Assembly (NCBI GenBank): GCA_016716745.1
Contig: JADJVD010000003.1
Span: forward strand, 335,899-399,898
Reading direction: 5' to 3'
Origin: Hyphomicrobiales bacterium
Lineage (GTDB): Bacteria; Pseudomonadota; Alphaproteobacteria; Rhizobiales; Beijerinckiaceae
Length of the DNA: 64,000 nucleotides
Part shown: positions 26,452 to 35,598 of the stretch, in pieces
Numbering within the stretch: the first letter of the stretch is position 1
How the letters are laid out: the number at the start of each line of letters is the position of its first letter
Made by a program: the position numbers and the translations under genes
The notes under the pieces: generated by a model
What the model was told of the DNA's origin: nothing
The model's database searches: none
The model's input: the letters and a program-made list of their open reading frames with translations, nothing else

Positions 26452-29400
26452 GCGGGCAAGCGAGCCGCGAGTCGGGCGGGCCGGCCGGGGAGCCGCGCGG
26501 CTTCAACCTGTCGGACTGGGCGCTGCGCAACCGCAGCCTCGTGCTGTTTCTGATGCTCGCCGCCGCCATCGCTGGCGCGGTCTCCTACATGCGGCTCGGG
26601 CGCGAGGAGGATCCCGCCTTCACCATCAAGATCATGGTGGTGCGGGCGCTGTGGCCGGGCGCGACGACGGACGACACGATCCGTCAGGTGACCGACCGGC
26701 TCGAGAAGAAGCTCGAGGAGACGCCCTCGCTCGATTTCGTGCGCAGCTATACGAAGCCCGGCGAGACGACGATCTTCGTGTCGCTGAAGGATTCGACGCC
26801 GGCGCGCGAGGTGGCGGACATCTGGTATCAGGTGCGCAAGAAGGTCGGCGACATTCAGGCGACGCTGCCGGCCGGCGTCATCGGGCCGTTCTTCAACGAC
26901 GAGTTCGGCGACACCTATTCGATCATCTACGCGTTGACCTCGGACGGCTTCAGCCCGCGCGAGACGCGCGACGCGGCCGAACGGATGCGCGCGGAATTCC
27001 TGCGCGTCCAGGACGTGGCCAAGGTCGATCTCATCGGCGCGCAGGACGAGAAGATCTATCTGGAGTTCTCGATCGACAAGCTCGGCGGTCTCGGCCTGAC
27101 GCTCGACCAGCTCGTGCAGACGCTGCGCGCGCAGAATGTGGTAACGCCGGCCGGCGTGATCGAAACCTCGGGCGAGAAGATCGTCATCCGCGTCTCGGGC
27201 GAGTTCGTCGACGAGGCGGCCATCGCTGCGATCAATCTGCGCCTGAACGGCCGCTTCTTCCGCCTCGCCGACATCGTCGACGTGCGCCGCTCCAGCGTCG
27301 ATCCGCCGCAACCGCTGTTTCGCTATCGCGGGCAGCCGGCGATCGGCGTCGCCATCGCGATGCGCAAGGGCGGCGACGTGCTGGCGCTCGGCGAGGGCGT
27401 GGCGCAAACGCGCGCGCGCATCCTCGCCGATCTGCCGATCGGCTTCGATCTCGAGCGCGTCGCCAACCAGAGCGTCGTCGTCGAGCACGCCATCGGCGAA
27501 TTCATGAAGACGCTGATGGAGGCCATCGCCATCGTGCTCGGCGTCAGCCTGCTGGCGCTCGGCCTGCGCGCCGGGCTCGTCGTCGCGGTGGCGATTCCGC
27601 TGGTGCTCGCGGTCACCTTCGTCGCGATGGAGATTTTCGGCGTCACCTTGCAGCGCATTTCGCTCGGCGCGCTGATCATCGCGCTCGGTCTGCTCGTCGA
27701 CGACGCGATGATCTCGGTCGAGATGATGATGAAGAAGCTCGAGGAGGGCTGGGAGAAGACGCGCGCGGCGGCCTTCGCCTACACCTCGACCGCCTTCCCG
27801 ATGCTGACGGGCACGCTCGTCACCATCTTCGGCTTCCTGCCTGTCGGCTTCGCCAAGAGCGCGGCGGGCGAATACACCTTCTCGCTGTTCGCGGTGGTGA
27901 GCATCTCGCTGATCGTCTCCTGGGTGGTCGCGGTGCTGTTCACGCCGCTGACCGGCGTCTATCTGCTGCCCGACCGCATGGCCGCCCATCACGCGGAGCC
28001 GGGGCCGGTCGGCCGCGCGTTTCGCCGGCTGCTCGAGGCGGCGTTGCGGTTGCGCTATCTCGTTCTTCTCGCGACGGCCGCGACCTTCGCGCTGGCGCTC
28101 GTCGGCATGAGCCGGGTGCAGCAGCAGTTCTTTCCTTCCGCCGACCGGCCGGAGCTGATCGTCAATCTGACGCTGCCGCAGAACGCCACCATCGCGGCGA
28201 CGCGCGCCGAGGTCGACAAGCTCGAGGCGAGCCTGAAGGACGATCCCGACATTCGCTACTGGTCGAGCTATATCGGCATGGGCGCGGTGCGCTTCTATCT
28301 GCCGCTCGATCAACAACTGGCGAACGACTATTTCGCCCAGCTCGTCGTGGTGACGAATGGCGGCGAGGGGCGCGGGCGCGCGCAGGCGCGCATCGCGCGG
28401 CTGCTCGAGACGCAGTTCGACACGCTGCACACGCGCGTCAGCCCGCTGGAGAACGGGCCGCCGGTGGGCTGGCCGCTGAAGTTCCGCATCTCCGGGCCGG
28501 ACGAGCAGCGCGTGCGCACGCTGGCGCTCGATTTCGCCGCGACGATCGCCCGGCGCGCCGACGTACAGAGCGCGCATCTGGACTGGAACGAGCCGACCAA
28601 GGTGATCCGGCTCGACGTCGATCAGGATCAGGCGCGCCTCATCGGCGTCAGCTCGCAGGCCATCGCCCAGCAGCTCAACGCCGTGATCTCGGGCGCGAGC
28701 GTGACGACGCTGCGCGACGACGTCTATCTCGTCGAGGTGGTGGCGCGCGCGGTGGCGAGCGAGCGGGCCGATCTCGACACGCTGCGCAACATCACCATCG
28801 AGGCGCCGGGCGGGCGGCGGGCGCCGCTCTCGCAGGTGGCGCGCCTGACCTATGATTTCGACCAGCCGCTGGTGTGGCGGCGCGGACGCCTGCCGCTCGT
28901 CACGGTGCAGGCCGACACGGCGCCGGGGCGGGAGGCTGCGACCGTCATCAAGGACATGGGGCCCGACATCGCCGCGTTCAGCGCCGGCCTGCCGCAGGGC
29001 TACGCCTTCGCCATCGGCGGGGCGACCGAGGACAGCGCCAAGGCGCAGGCGAGTCTGGCCGCCGTCGTGCCGATGATGCTGCTCGCCATGACGGCCGTGC
29101 TGATGGTCCAGTTGCGCTCGTTCCAGCGCATGTTCATGGCGCTCTTGACCGGGCCGCTGGCGCTGATCGGCGTCGCCGCGGCGCTGCTCGCCTTCCGCGT
29201 GCCGATGGGATTCGTGGCGATCCTCGGCGTGATCTCGCTGCTCGGCATGGTGATCCGCAATTCGGTGATCCTGATCGACCAGATCGAGACCGAACGGACG
29301 GCGGGCCGCGACCCGTGGGAGGCGGTGATCGTGGCGACCGAGCATCGCCTGCGGCCGATCCTGCTGACCGCGGCGGCGGCGATCCTCGGCATGATACCGA

Positions 29401-29573
29401 TCGCGCCGACCGTGTTCTGGGGACCGATGGCCTATGCGGTGATGGGCGGCCTTGCGGTGGCGACGCTGCTGACGCTGGTGTTCCTGCCGGCGCTCTATGT
29501 GGTCTGGTTCCGCATCCGCCCGCCGGCCCCGCCGGCGGAGGAGACGCCGGCGCCGACGCCCGCGGCGGGCTGA
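26448..29573 (+). CDS. RND efflux transporter permease (AcrB/MexB-type)
   Basis: GTG 26448 overlaps the adaptor stop and gives 1041 residues, the usual size. The first membrane helix is at LVLFLMLAAAIAGAVSYM. The proton-relay motif in TM4, LGLLVDDAMISVEMMMKKLE, is intact with both Asp residues. Other marks are VRALWPGATTDDTIRQVTD near residue 65, the duplicated second half after about residue 520, and LLGMVIRNSVILIDQIE near residue 945. It exports hydrophobic compounds or cations using the proton gradient; the substrate cannot be read from the sequence. The sequence type (MRLGREEDPAFTIKIMVV) is that of the broad RND group common in Proteobacteria. No TolC gene is in the operon. Confidence 0.93.
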   Translation: MSGQASRESGGPAGEPRGFNLSDWALRNRSLVLFLMLAAAIAGAVSYMRLGREEDPAFTIKIMVVRALWPGATTDDTIRQVTDRLEKKLEETPSLDFVRSYTKPGETTIFVSLKDSTPAREVADIWYQVRKKVGDIQATLPAGVIGPFFNDEFGDTYSIIYALTSDGFSPRETRDAAERMRAEFLRVQDVAKVDLIGAQDEKIYLEFSIDKLGGLGLTLDQLVQTLRAQNVVTPAGVIETSGEKIVIRVSGEFVDEAAIAAINLRLNGRFFRLADIVDVRRSSVDPPQPLFRYRGQPAIGVAIAMRKGGDVLALGEGVAQTRARILADLPIGFDLERVANQSVVVEHAIGEFMKTLMEAIAIVLGVSLLALGLRAGLVVAVAIPLVLAVTFVAMEIFGVTLQRISLGALIIALGLLVDDAMISVEMMMKKLEEGWEKTRAAAFAYTSTAFPMLTGTLVTIFGFLPVGFAKSAAGEYTFSLFAVVSISLIVSWVVAVLFTPLTGVYLLPDRMAAHHAEPGPVGRAFRRLLEAALRLRYLVLLATAATFALALVGMSRVQQQFFPSADRPELIVNLTLPQNATIAATRAEVDKLEASLKDDPDIRYWSSYIGMGAVRFYLPLDQQLANDYFAQLVVVTNGGEGRGRAQARIARLLETQFDTLHTRVSPLENGPPVGWPLKFRISGPDEQRVRTLALDFAATIARRADVQSAHLDWNEPTKVIRLDVDQDQARLIGVSSQAIAQQLNAVISGASVTTLRDDVYLVEVVARAVASERADLDTLRNITIEAPGGRRAPLSQVARLTYDFDQPLVWRRGRLPLVTVQADTAPGREAATVIKDMGPDIAAFSAGLPQGYAFAIGGATEDSAKAQASLAAVVPMMLLAMTAVLMVQLRSFQRMFMALLTGPLALIGVAAALLAFRVPMGFVAILGVISLLGMVIRNSVILIDQIETERTAGRDPWEAVIVATEHRLRPILLTAAAAILGMIPIAPTVFWGPMAYAVMGGLAVATLLTLVFLPALYVVWFRIRPPAPPAEETPAPTPAAG

Positions 29574-29660
29574 GGCCTGCTTTCCAAGCCCGGCCGGCCG
29601 CTCTATAAGCCCGGCCGATCCCGATTTTTCCGACAACCCACCCGCAGGCGCAGGACGCTC

Positions 29661-30407
29661 ATGGCAGGCCATAGTCAGTTCAAGAACATCATGCACAAGA
29701 AGGGCAAGCAGGACGCGATCCGCTCCAAGCTCTTCTCCAAGCTCGCGCGCGAAATCACGGTCGCGGCCAAGATGGGCCTGCCGGACATGAGCATGAACGC
29801 GCGCCTGCGCGCCGCCGTGCTCGCGGCGCGGGCGGAAAACATGCCGAAGGACAATATCGAGCGCGCCATCAAGAAGGCGGCCGGCGCGGACGGCGAGAAT
29901 TACGACGAAGTGCGCTACGAGGGCTATGCGCCGGGCGGCGTCGCCGTCATCGTCGAGGCGCTGACCGACAACCGCAACCGCACGGCCGGCGAGGTGCGCT
30001 CGGCCTTCACCAAGGCGGGCGGGGCGCTCGCCGAGACGGGCGCGGTCTCCTTCATGTTCGACAAGATCGGCGAGATCGAGTTCGAGGCGAAGGCGGCGAG
30101 CGAGGACGCGATGATGGAGGCCGCCATCGAGGCGGGCGCCGACGACGTCGCCTCGTCCGAGGACGGCCATGTCGTCACCACCTCGCTCGAGAGCTTCGCC
30201 GAGGTGCAGAAGGCGCTGGAGGCGAAATTCGGCGAGCCGCGCAAGGCCAAGCTGGTGTGGCGACCGCAGAACACGATCAACGTCGACGACGAAGCGGGCG
30301 AGAAGATCCTGCGCCTCGTCGGCGCGCTCGAGGACAATGACGACGTGCAGCACGTCTACGCCAATTTCGAGGTGTCGGACGCGCTGGTCGCCAAGATGGG
30401 CGGCTGA
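29661..30407 (+). CDS. YebC/PmpR family transcriptional regulator
   Basis: The 248-residue protein begins AGHSQFKNIMHKKGKQDA, the conserved YebC N-terminus. It continues with SKLAREITVAAKMGLPDM, NMPKDNIERAIKKAAGAD and YEGYAPGGVAVIVEALTDNR. It is full length. The family includes DNA-binding regulators and, by later evidence, factors that relieve ribosome stalling. In many Proteobacteria yebC directly precedes ruvC; here ruvC follows after the divergently oriented uspA gene. No clear terminator reads in its direction. Confidence 0.94.
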   Translation: MAGHSQFKNIMHKKGKQDAIRSKLFSKLAREITVAAKMGLPDMSMNARLRAAVLAARAENMPKDNIERAIKKAAGADGENYDEVRYEGYAPGGVAVIVEALTDNRNRTAGEVRSAFTKAGGALAETGAVSFMFDKIGEIEFEAKAASEDAMMEAAIEAGADDVASSEDGHVVTTSLESFAEVQKALEAKFGEPRKAKLVWRPQNTINVDDEAGEKILRLVGALEDNDDVQHVYANFEVSDALVAKMGG

Positions 30408-30450
30408 GATGGGCGGGTGAGGCCGCCCGCAGTCCGCCTCTCGCGAAACG

Positions 30451-30476
30451 AAAAAGGCCGGGCGCGAGCCCGGCCT
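30451..30476 (-). terminator. Rho-independent terminator of the universal stress gene
   Basis: AGGCCGGGC (30455-30463) and GCCCGGCCT (30468-30476) form a perfect 9-bp stem with a GCGA loop. On the minus strand it is followed by TTTTTC, 23 bp after the uspA stop. It may also stop yebC transcripts, though the T-run is poor in that direction. Confidence 0.8.
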
Positions 30477-30498
30477 CTTGCGTTCGCCTGCCGCGCTT

Positions 30499-31317
30499 TC
30501 AGTGCGACATCAGCACCGGCAGCGTCATCGACTGCAGGATCTCGCGGGTCGCTCCGCCGAGCAGCATTTCGCGCCAGCGCGAATGGCCGTAGGCGCCCAT
30601 CACCAGCAGATCCGCCCCCTCGTCGGCCGCGTGCGAGAGCAGCGTGTTGCCGGGATCGAGGTCGCTGGTGATGCGCTTGAGCTCCGCGTTCACGCCCTTG
30701 CGGGCGAGATGACGGGTGATGTTGAAGCCGGGCAGGTCCACCGCGTCGCGCTTCTTCGGCTCGACGATGGAGATGACCTGCACGCTCCTGGCCTGCTTGA
30801 GGATCGGCATCGCGCCGGCGATGGCGCGGGCCGCCTCCTTGCCGCCGTTCCAGGCGACCAGCACCGTGTCGAGCTTGTGCATGTCGCGGAAGGCGTAAGG
30901 CACGATCAGCACCGGGCGGCCGGAGCCGAACAGCAGCGATTCGATCAGCACCATGCGGCCGTCGCCGGGCTGCGGCTGGCCGATCACGCTCATGTCGAAG
31001 TGGCGGCCGAGTTCGGCGATCGAACGCTCCAGATCGGCGACGACGCCCTCGAGCGGAACCGTCTCGGCGACGACGCCGGAGGAGCGCGCGTCGTCGACGA
31101 ACTTGCCAAGCGCGCCGACCACCGTCTCGCGGTCGCGGTTCTGCATTTCCTCGATCAGGACGCGGCCGCCCTCCAGCATGTAGCCGGCGGGCAGTTCGGA
31201 GACGGCGGAGGCCGTCACGGTCGCGTTGGCGCCGAACCGGGCGGCGAGCGCCATCGCATAGTCGGCCGTCGGCGCGTGCGGCTGGCGGATGTCGAGATGG
31301 ACCAGAATGTCGTGCAT
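30499..31317 (-). CDS. Universal stress protein, tandem UspA-type
   Basis: The 272-residue protein has room for two Usp domains. The N-terminal one begins MHDILVHLDIRQPHAPTADYA and is degenerate. The C-terminal one holds RPVLIVPYAF, LVAWNGGKEAARAIAGAMP and the ATP-binding pattern MGAYGHSRWREMLLGGATRE, ending LPVLMSH. Such proteins bind ATP or other ligands and support survival under starvation or low oxygen. It lies between yebC and ruvC on the opposite strand. A Crp/Fnr-like half-perfect site lies about 104 bp upstream, which would fit oxygen-linked control. Confidence 0.87.
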   Translation of the reverse strand: MHDILVHLDIRQPHAPTADYAMALAARFGANATVTASAVSELPAGYMLEGGRVLIEEMQNRDRETVVGALGKFVDDARSSGVVAETVPLEGVVADLERSIAELGRHFDMSVIGQPQPGDGRMVLIESLLFGSGRPVLIVPYAFRDMHKLDTVLVAWNGGKEAARAIAGAMPILKQARSVQVISIVEPKKRDAVDLPGFNITRHLARKGVNAELKRITSDLDPGNTLLSHAADEGADLLVMGAYGHSRWREMLLGGATREILQSMTLPVLMSH

Positions 31318-31420
31318 GTCGCGATCTCCTTGCGGCGCGGTCGCCCCGGCGCCTGCGCTGCGGCGGCGCGGAGCCGCCGGCGAGTCGGCGCTTTTCTAGT
31401 CGTCCCGATAGCCGCAGGCC

Positions 31421-31434
31421 CTGCGCTGGATCAA
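31421..31434 (-). promoter_or_regulatory. Crp/Fnr (FixK)-like site upstream of the stress gene
   Basis: On the minus strand this reads TTGATCCAGCGCAG, close to the FixK/FNR pattern TTGAT-N4-(A/C)(T/G)CAA with the last base differing. It lies 104 bp upstream of the stress-gene start. The left half is exact; the right half is imperfect. Confidence 0.35.
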
Positions 31435-31475
31435 GAGGGGATGGCGTAAGTCCTTGCGAAAAGGTCAGATGCGCC

Positions 31476-31958
31476 ATGACGATTCGCATACTCGGGATTG
31501 ATCCCGGCCTCAGACAAACCGGCTGGGGCGTGATCGACTGCGAGGGGAGCCGGCTCGTCTTCGTCGCCTGCGGGCGGGTGCGTTCGAGCGATAAGCTCAC
31601 GCTCGCCGAACGGCTGCGCGAGATCCACGACGGTCTGCGCGATGTGATCGACCGGCACGCGCCGGACGAGGCGGCGGTCGAGGAGACCTTCGTCAACCGC
31701 GATCCGCAATCGGCGCTCCGCCTCGGTCAGGCGCGCGGCGTCGCGCTGCTCGCGCCCGCCGGCGCGGGCCTCGCCGTCGCCGAATACGCCGCCAACCTCG
31801 TCAAGAAGACGGTGACCGGCGCCGGCCACGCCGAGAAGCAGCAGGTGCAGATGATGATCCGCGTGCTGTTGCCGAAGGCGAACGCCGACTCGGCGGACGC
31901 CGCCGACGCGCTCGCCGTCGCCATCACCCACGCCCAGCATCGCGGCGCGCCGCGCTGA
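31476..31958 (+). CDS. ruvC: Holliday junction resolvase RuvC
   Basis: The 160-residue endonuclease resolves four-way junctions in recombination. The four acidic catalytic positions are visible: Asp in ILGIDPGLRQTGWG (residue 9), Glu in AAVEETFVNRDP (near residue 69), and the Asp pair in ADSADAADALAVAITHA (near 143-146). Length and N-terminus are standard. ruvA and ruvB, which normally follow, are not present: the next gene is convergent and ends 4 bp away. They must lie elsewhere or be absent. Confidence 0.95.
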   Translation: MTIRILGIDPGLRQTGWGVIDCEGSRLVFVACGRVRSSDKLTLAERLREIHDGLRDVIDRHAPDEAAVEETFVNRDPQSALRLGQARGVALLAPAGAGLAVAEYAANLVKKTVTGAGHAEKQQVQMMIRVLLPKANADSADAADALAVAITHAQHRGAPR

Positions 31959-31961
31959 ACG

Positions 31962-33668
31962 TCAGCGTTGCGTGCGCTGCACCGGCATCGTCTCGAACAC
32001 GACGTCGCGATCGGCCGGCCACTTCATGCGATAGGCGAGGCGGACCTCCTTCTGCTCGTTCGGCTGGAGATCCCACGCCCACGCCATCACGCCGCGCTTG
32101 TCGCCGACCTGTTTCTCGGTCGGCGCGGTGGTGGCGGGCAGTTGCTCGACGACGATCGCCGAATTTTCGGTGAAGGGAATCTGGTCGACGATGGTGGCGC
32201 GCACGGGGAAGGCGTGCAGGTTCTTCACGGTCGTCTTGAATTCGCGAATCTCGGTGCGGGTCTGTCCGAGCCATGTCGGCTCGTTCTCCTTGCGGCGAAC
32301 GGGAACGCGCGTCACCTTAACGCGGTCGTCGGCGCCGAAGCCGAGCGTCGTCGAATCGCCGGGCGCGACGAGGCCGACGCGGCCGGTTCCGACGAAGCCG
32401 CCGTCGCGGAAGACGGCGACGTCGCCCGGCAGCAGCGGCGCCTCCTCGTCGTTGACGATCTTCGCCTCCAGATAGGCCGTCTCCTCCATCAGCGGCGAGG
32501 CCTTGACCGACAGGTCCGGCGTCAGCGCGCGCGCCGAGACGCGGAAGGATTTCTGCGCGCCGTCGGCCGGCACGCTCATGCGGCCGGGCGCCTTGAAGCT
32601 CGCCTGAAAGGCGCCGGCCTCGAGCGTCGCCTGCTGCTCGACGGCCGGTTTGGGCGGCGGCGGGGGCGCCGCCGCCGGGGCGGGCGCGGCGGGCGCCGCC
32701 TCCATCATCTTGCCGCCGGCCATGTCCTGCGCCGCGCCGGCGCGCGCGGCCGGGCGCGCCATGGCAACCGGAACCGGCGCCTCCCAGAAATACAGCCGCA
32801 CCGGCTGCACCTCGGGCGCGGCGACGCCGCGATTGGCGCGCGTCGTCGAGACGGAGAGTTCGACGTCGGTCCAGTCCTCGCCGGTGCGCTGGGTGACGGC
32901 GGCGCGGCGGACGAACTCCAGCGCCGGCTTGGTCGCCGAGGCGGAGGTGTCGAGGCGGGCGTCGTAGCTCGCCTTCCACGAGGCGCCGGCGACGTTGTAG
33001 GTGAGGCGCACCGTCGCCTTCGTCGCAGCGTCGGCCTCGAGCGCGATGGCGACGTCGCGGCGCGGCGCGACGCGCGGGGCGGCGCGCTGACGGGCGCTCT
33101 CGGCGGCGGCGATCTTCTCGTCGATCTCGCGCGCCTGCGCATTGGCGAGGCGCAGCTCCTCGTTGACCTTCGCCAGGCCCGCGCCGACCGCGTCCCACGC
33201 GGCCGCCCACTGGCCGACCTCGAGCGGTTTGCCCTCGCCGAGTTTCTCCGGGCTCGCCTCGCCGTAGCGGCGCATCATCTGCTTCTTGCCGTCGAGCGCG
33301 TCGATCGTGACCTGCACGCTCTCGCGCTCGGCGCGCAGCGCCTTGATCTGCGCTTCGAGCTCGGTCGACGGCGTCGTCTTCGCGGGCGTCGCGCGCGTCT
33401 CGACCGCGCCGATGGCGAGGGCGGCCACAGCCTGCCCGGCGACGCGCAGCGAGGCCGGATCGAGCCCGGCCGGCAGGCCGCGGAAGATCAGCGTCGTCGC
33501 TCCTTGCGGCAGGTCGATCTCGGCGACGCGGGTGACGCTGGCCGCGTCCGGATAGACGACGACGGCGGCGATCTTCGAGACCGCCTCGAGATCGTCGGCG
33601 AGGGCGGGCAGGGCGGCGAGGAGAGCGAGGGCGGAGGCGGCGCGGGCGAGCGGGACGAGGGGACGCAT
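31962..33668 (-). CDS. Mucoidy inhibitor MuiA family protein (DUF4139/DUF4140)
   Basis: The 568-residue protein has a Sec signal (LARAASALALLAALPALADD). DUF4140-like N-terminal strands follow (VVVYPDAASVTRVAEIDLPQ), then a coiled coil (residues about 100-200, ELEAQIKALRAERESVQVTI onward). The DUF4139 region runs from about residue 215 to the end (VRLTYNVAGASWKASYDARL, VELSVSTTRANRG, VYPVRATIVDQIPFTEN-like VRATIVDQIPFTENSAIVVE). A Pro/Ala-rich insert is near residue 330. The name comes from a plasmid gene that suppresses mucoidy in E. coli; biochemical function is unknown, with envelope or exopolysaccharide effects proposed. It is exported and probably periplasmic. Confidence 0.85.
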   Translation of the reverse strand: MRPLVPLARAASALALLAALPALADDLEAVSKIAAVVVYPDAASVTRVAEIDLPQGATTLIFRGLPAGLDPASLRVAGQAVAALAIGAVETRATPAKTTPSTELEAQIKALRAERESVQVTIDALDGKKQMMRRYGEASPEKLGEGKPLEVGQWAAAWDAVGAGLAKVNEELRLANAQAREIDEKIAAAESARQRAAPRVAPRRDVAIALEADAATKATVRLTYNVAGASWKASYDARLDTSASATKPALEFVRRAAVTQRTGEDWTDVELSVSTTRANRGVAAPEVQPVRLYFWEAPVPVAMARPAARAGAAQDMAGGKMMEAAPAAPAPAAAPPPPPKPAVEQQATLEAGAFQASFKAPGRMSVPADGAQKSFRVSARALTPDLSVKASPLMEETAYLEAKIVNDEEAPLLPGDVAVFRDGGFVGTGRVGLVAPGDSTTLGFGADDRVKVTRVPVRRKENEPTWLGQTRTEIREFKTTVKNLHAFPVRATIVDQIPFTENSAIVVEQLPATTAPTEKQVGDKRGVMAWAWDLQPNEQKEVRLAYRMKWPADRDVVFETMPVQRTQR

Positions 33669-33763
33669 TCGGCGGTCCTTCCGAGTGGCGAGGCGGCGCG
33701 CATCAGCGCGCGCGATTCCGGCTTATTGCGGGCGGCGAGGCCGGCGGCCGCGCTTTGTCGCGC

Positions 33764-34627
33764 TCAGGCGCGGCCGCGGGCCGATTTCGTCGGCCGCACA
33801 TAGTGCTCGACGAAGTTGCGGATCTCGGTCAGCCGTTGCGCGGGATCGAGGATTTCGGGTTGCAGGCCGAGCGCCCAGGCGACGTCGCGGCGGCCGGGAT
33901 CGGCGTGCAGCGTCTCGTAGGCGTCGCAATGGCGCAGCCCGTCGAGCTGGGTGGCGAAGAAGCCCTCCGCCATCAGCAGCGGGATGCGCCGGCGCATGAT
34001 CACCGACAGTTCGCGCAGCGAATATTCGGGATGATACTGCACGCCCCAGAAGACGCCGCCGTCGTGGCGGATTTCGGCGGCCTGAACCTCGGCGAAGGCG
34101 TTGCGCGCGAGCACAGTCGTCTCGCCGGGCGGGCCGGCGACGATGTCGAGATGGATACAGGGCGCGTCCCACGCCGCGCCGCGCCCGGCGAGCAGCTTGT
34201 GGCCGCGCCCGGCCTCGGTGGCCGTGATCGCGCGGGCGACGCCGAGCTCGCGACCGAGCGGGTTCTTCGTCACCTCGCCGCCGGCTGCGGCGGCGGCCAG
34301 TTGCAGCCCCCAGCAGGAGCCGAAGAAGGGCGTCGCGGAGCGAAAGCAGGCGCGCGCGAAGTCGAGCTGGCGGCGGATCGGCGGGGTGTCGTCGTACATG
34401 TTCAGCGCCGAGCCGGTGACGGCGACGCCGTCGTAGGATTCCAGGCCCGCCGGGTCCGGCAGGTTGGCGCCCTCGTCGGCCGGCAGGCAGATGTCGCAGA
34501 TCGCGTCGGGCGCGACTTCCAGCAGCGCGTCTGCGTAGGACTCGGACGAGGTCTTCCCGTAGGACGCCTTGTGAGCCTCGCGCGCCTCGCGCACATTGCC
34601 TTCGACGACGAGCAGTCTCAGCCCCAT
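33764..34627 (-). CDS. Class I glutamine amidotransferase-like protein
   Basis: From ATG 34627 the protein has 287 residues. The amidotransferase nucleophile elbow FFGSCWGLQLAAAAAGG is near residue 100 with Cys in place, and the His-Glu pair appears in WGVQYHPEYSLREL near residue 193. It starts GLRLLVVEGNVREAREAHK, like stand-alone GMP-synthase-type amidotransferases in alphaproteobacteria. A further 90 residues follow the catalytic domain. The partner synthetase and substrate are unknown. It diverges from the DMT exporter with 48 bp between starts, so shared control of an amino-acid-linked export function is possible but speculative. Confidence 0.82.
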   Translation of the reverse strand: MGLRLLVVEGNVREAREAHKASYGKTSSESYADALLEVAPDAICDICLPADEGANLPDPAGLESYDGVAVTGSALNMYDDTPPIRRQLDFARACFRSATPFFGSCWGLQLAAAAAGGEVTKNPLGRELGVARAITATEAGRGHKLLAGRGAAWDAPCIHLDIVAGPPGETTVLARNAFAEVQAAEIRHDGGVFWGVQYHPEYSLRELSVIMRRRIPLLMAEGFFATQLDGLRHCDAYETLHADPGRRDVAWALGLQPEILDPAQRLTEIRNFVEHYVRPTKSARGRA

Positions 34628-34675
34628 GGATCGCAAACCTCCGCGGGCGGCGCTTGGGAAAGAAAGGCGACGCCG

Positions 34676-35584
34676 TTGGCGGGTGTTTTCCGACAGGCCG
34701 TTCACTGGGTCAATCATCAGGCCTGGCTGGTGCTGGTGCTGACGACGCTGATCTGGAGCGGCAACATCGTCGCCGGGCGGCTCGCCGTCGACCAGATCTC
34801 GCCGATGGCGCTGGTGACGCTGCGCTGGTTCGTCGCCTGTTCGCTGATGGCGCCGCTCGTCGCCGGCGATCTGAAGCGCGATCTGCCCGTGCTCGCCGCC
34901 AACTGGAAGCGCGTCGCGCTGATGGGGACGCTCGGCTTCACCGGCTACAACGCGCTCTATTACGCGGGTGCGCGCTACACGACCGGCGTCAATCTGGCGA
35001 TCCTGCAATCGGTGACGCCGATCATGGTGATGATCGCCTCGACCTTCCTGTTCCGCCAGCACATCCGGGCGCTGCAATGGATCGGGCTGGCGTTGACGGT
35101 GATCGGCGTCGCGACGATCGCCGCGCAGGGCGATCTGACCGCGCTCGCCGCGCAGACGATCAACAAGGGCGACCTGTGGTGCCTGATCGCCTGCGCGCTG
35201 TTCGCCTTCTATTCGCTGGCGCTGCGCGACCGGCCGGCGGTTTCGCCGCTGTCGCTGTTCGCGGCGATGGCGGCGGCGGCCTTTCTCGTCTCGCTGCCGC
35301 TGCTGGCGGTGGAGATCGCGCAGGGCTGGTTCGTCGCGCCGACGCCGATGGGCTGGGCGCTGCTCGCCTATGTCGGCGTCGGCCCGTCCTTCGCGGCGCA
35401 GCTTCTCTACATGCGCGGGGTCGCGCTGATCGGTCCTGCGCGGGCGGGCGTGTTCTACAATCTCGTGCCCGTGTTCGGGGCGATGCTCTCGGTCGCCATT
35501 CTCGGCGAACCGTTCCGTCTCTATCACGCGGCGGCGATGGCGCTGGTGCTGGCCGGCATCTGGATCGCCGAGCGCAAGAGGTGA
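34676..35584 (+). CDS. DMT-superfamily (EamA) transporter
   Basis: The protein has ten hydrophobic helices in two EamA repeats, the first starting LVLVLTTLIWSGNIVAGRLA and the second at GDLWCLIACALFAFYSLAL, ending LVLAGIWIAERKR. No ATG or GTG precedes the first helix in frame; TTG 34676, with AAAGG about 9 bp upstream, gives 302 residues and is the best start. EamA proteins export amino acids, metabolites or drugs; the substrate is unknown. It is divergent from the amidotransferase gene. Confidence 0.85.
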   Translation: MAGVFRQAVHWVNHQAWLVLVLTTLIWSGNIVAGRLAVDQISPMALVTLRWFVACSLMAPLVAGDLKRDLPVLAANWKRVALMGTLGFTGYNALYYAGARYTTGVNLAILQSVTPIMVMIASTFLFRQHIRALQWIGLALTVIGVATIAAQGDLTALAAQTINKGDLWCLIACALFAFYSLALRDRPAVSPLSLFAAMAAAAFLVSLPLLAVEIAQGWFVAPTPMGWALLAYVGVGPSFAAQLLYMRGVALIGPARAGVFYNLVPVFGAMLSVAILGEPFRLYHAAAMALVLAGIWIAERKR

Positions 35585-35598
35585 GCGCGCCGCGGCCC

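Noticed and set aside
26331..30353. A 1340-codon open frame antisense to the RND permease and yebC
   Set aside because: It mirrors real genes and is Arg/His/Asp-rich, as expected when GC-rich codons are read in reverse. It has no recognisable domain.
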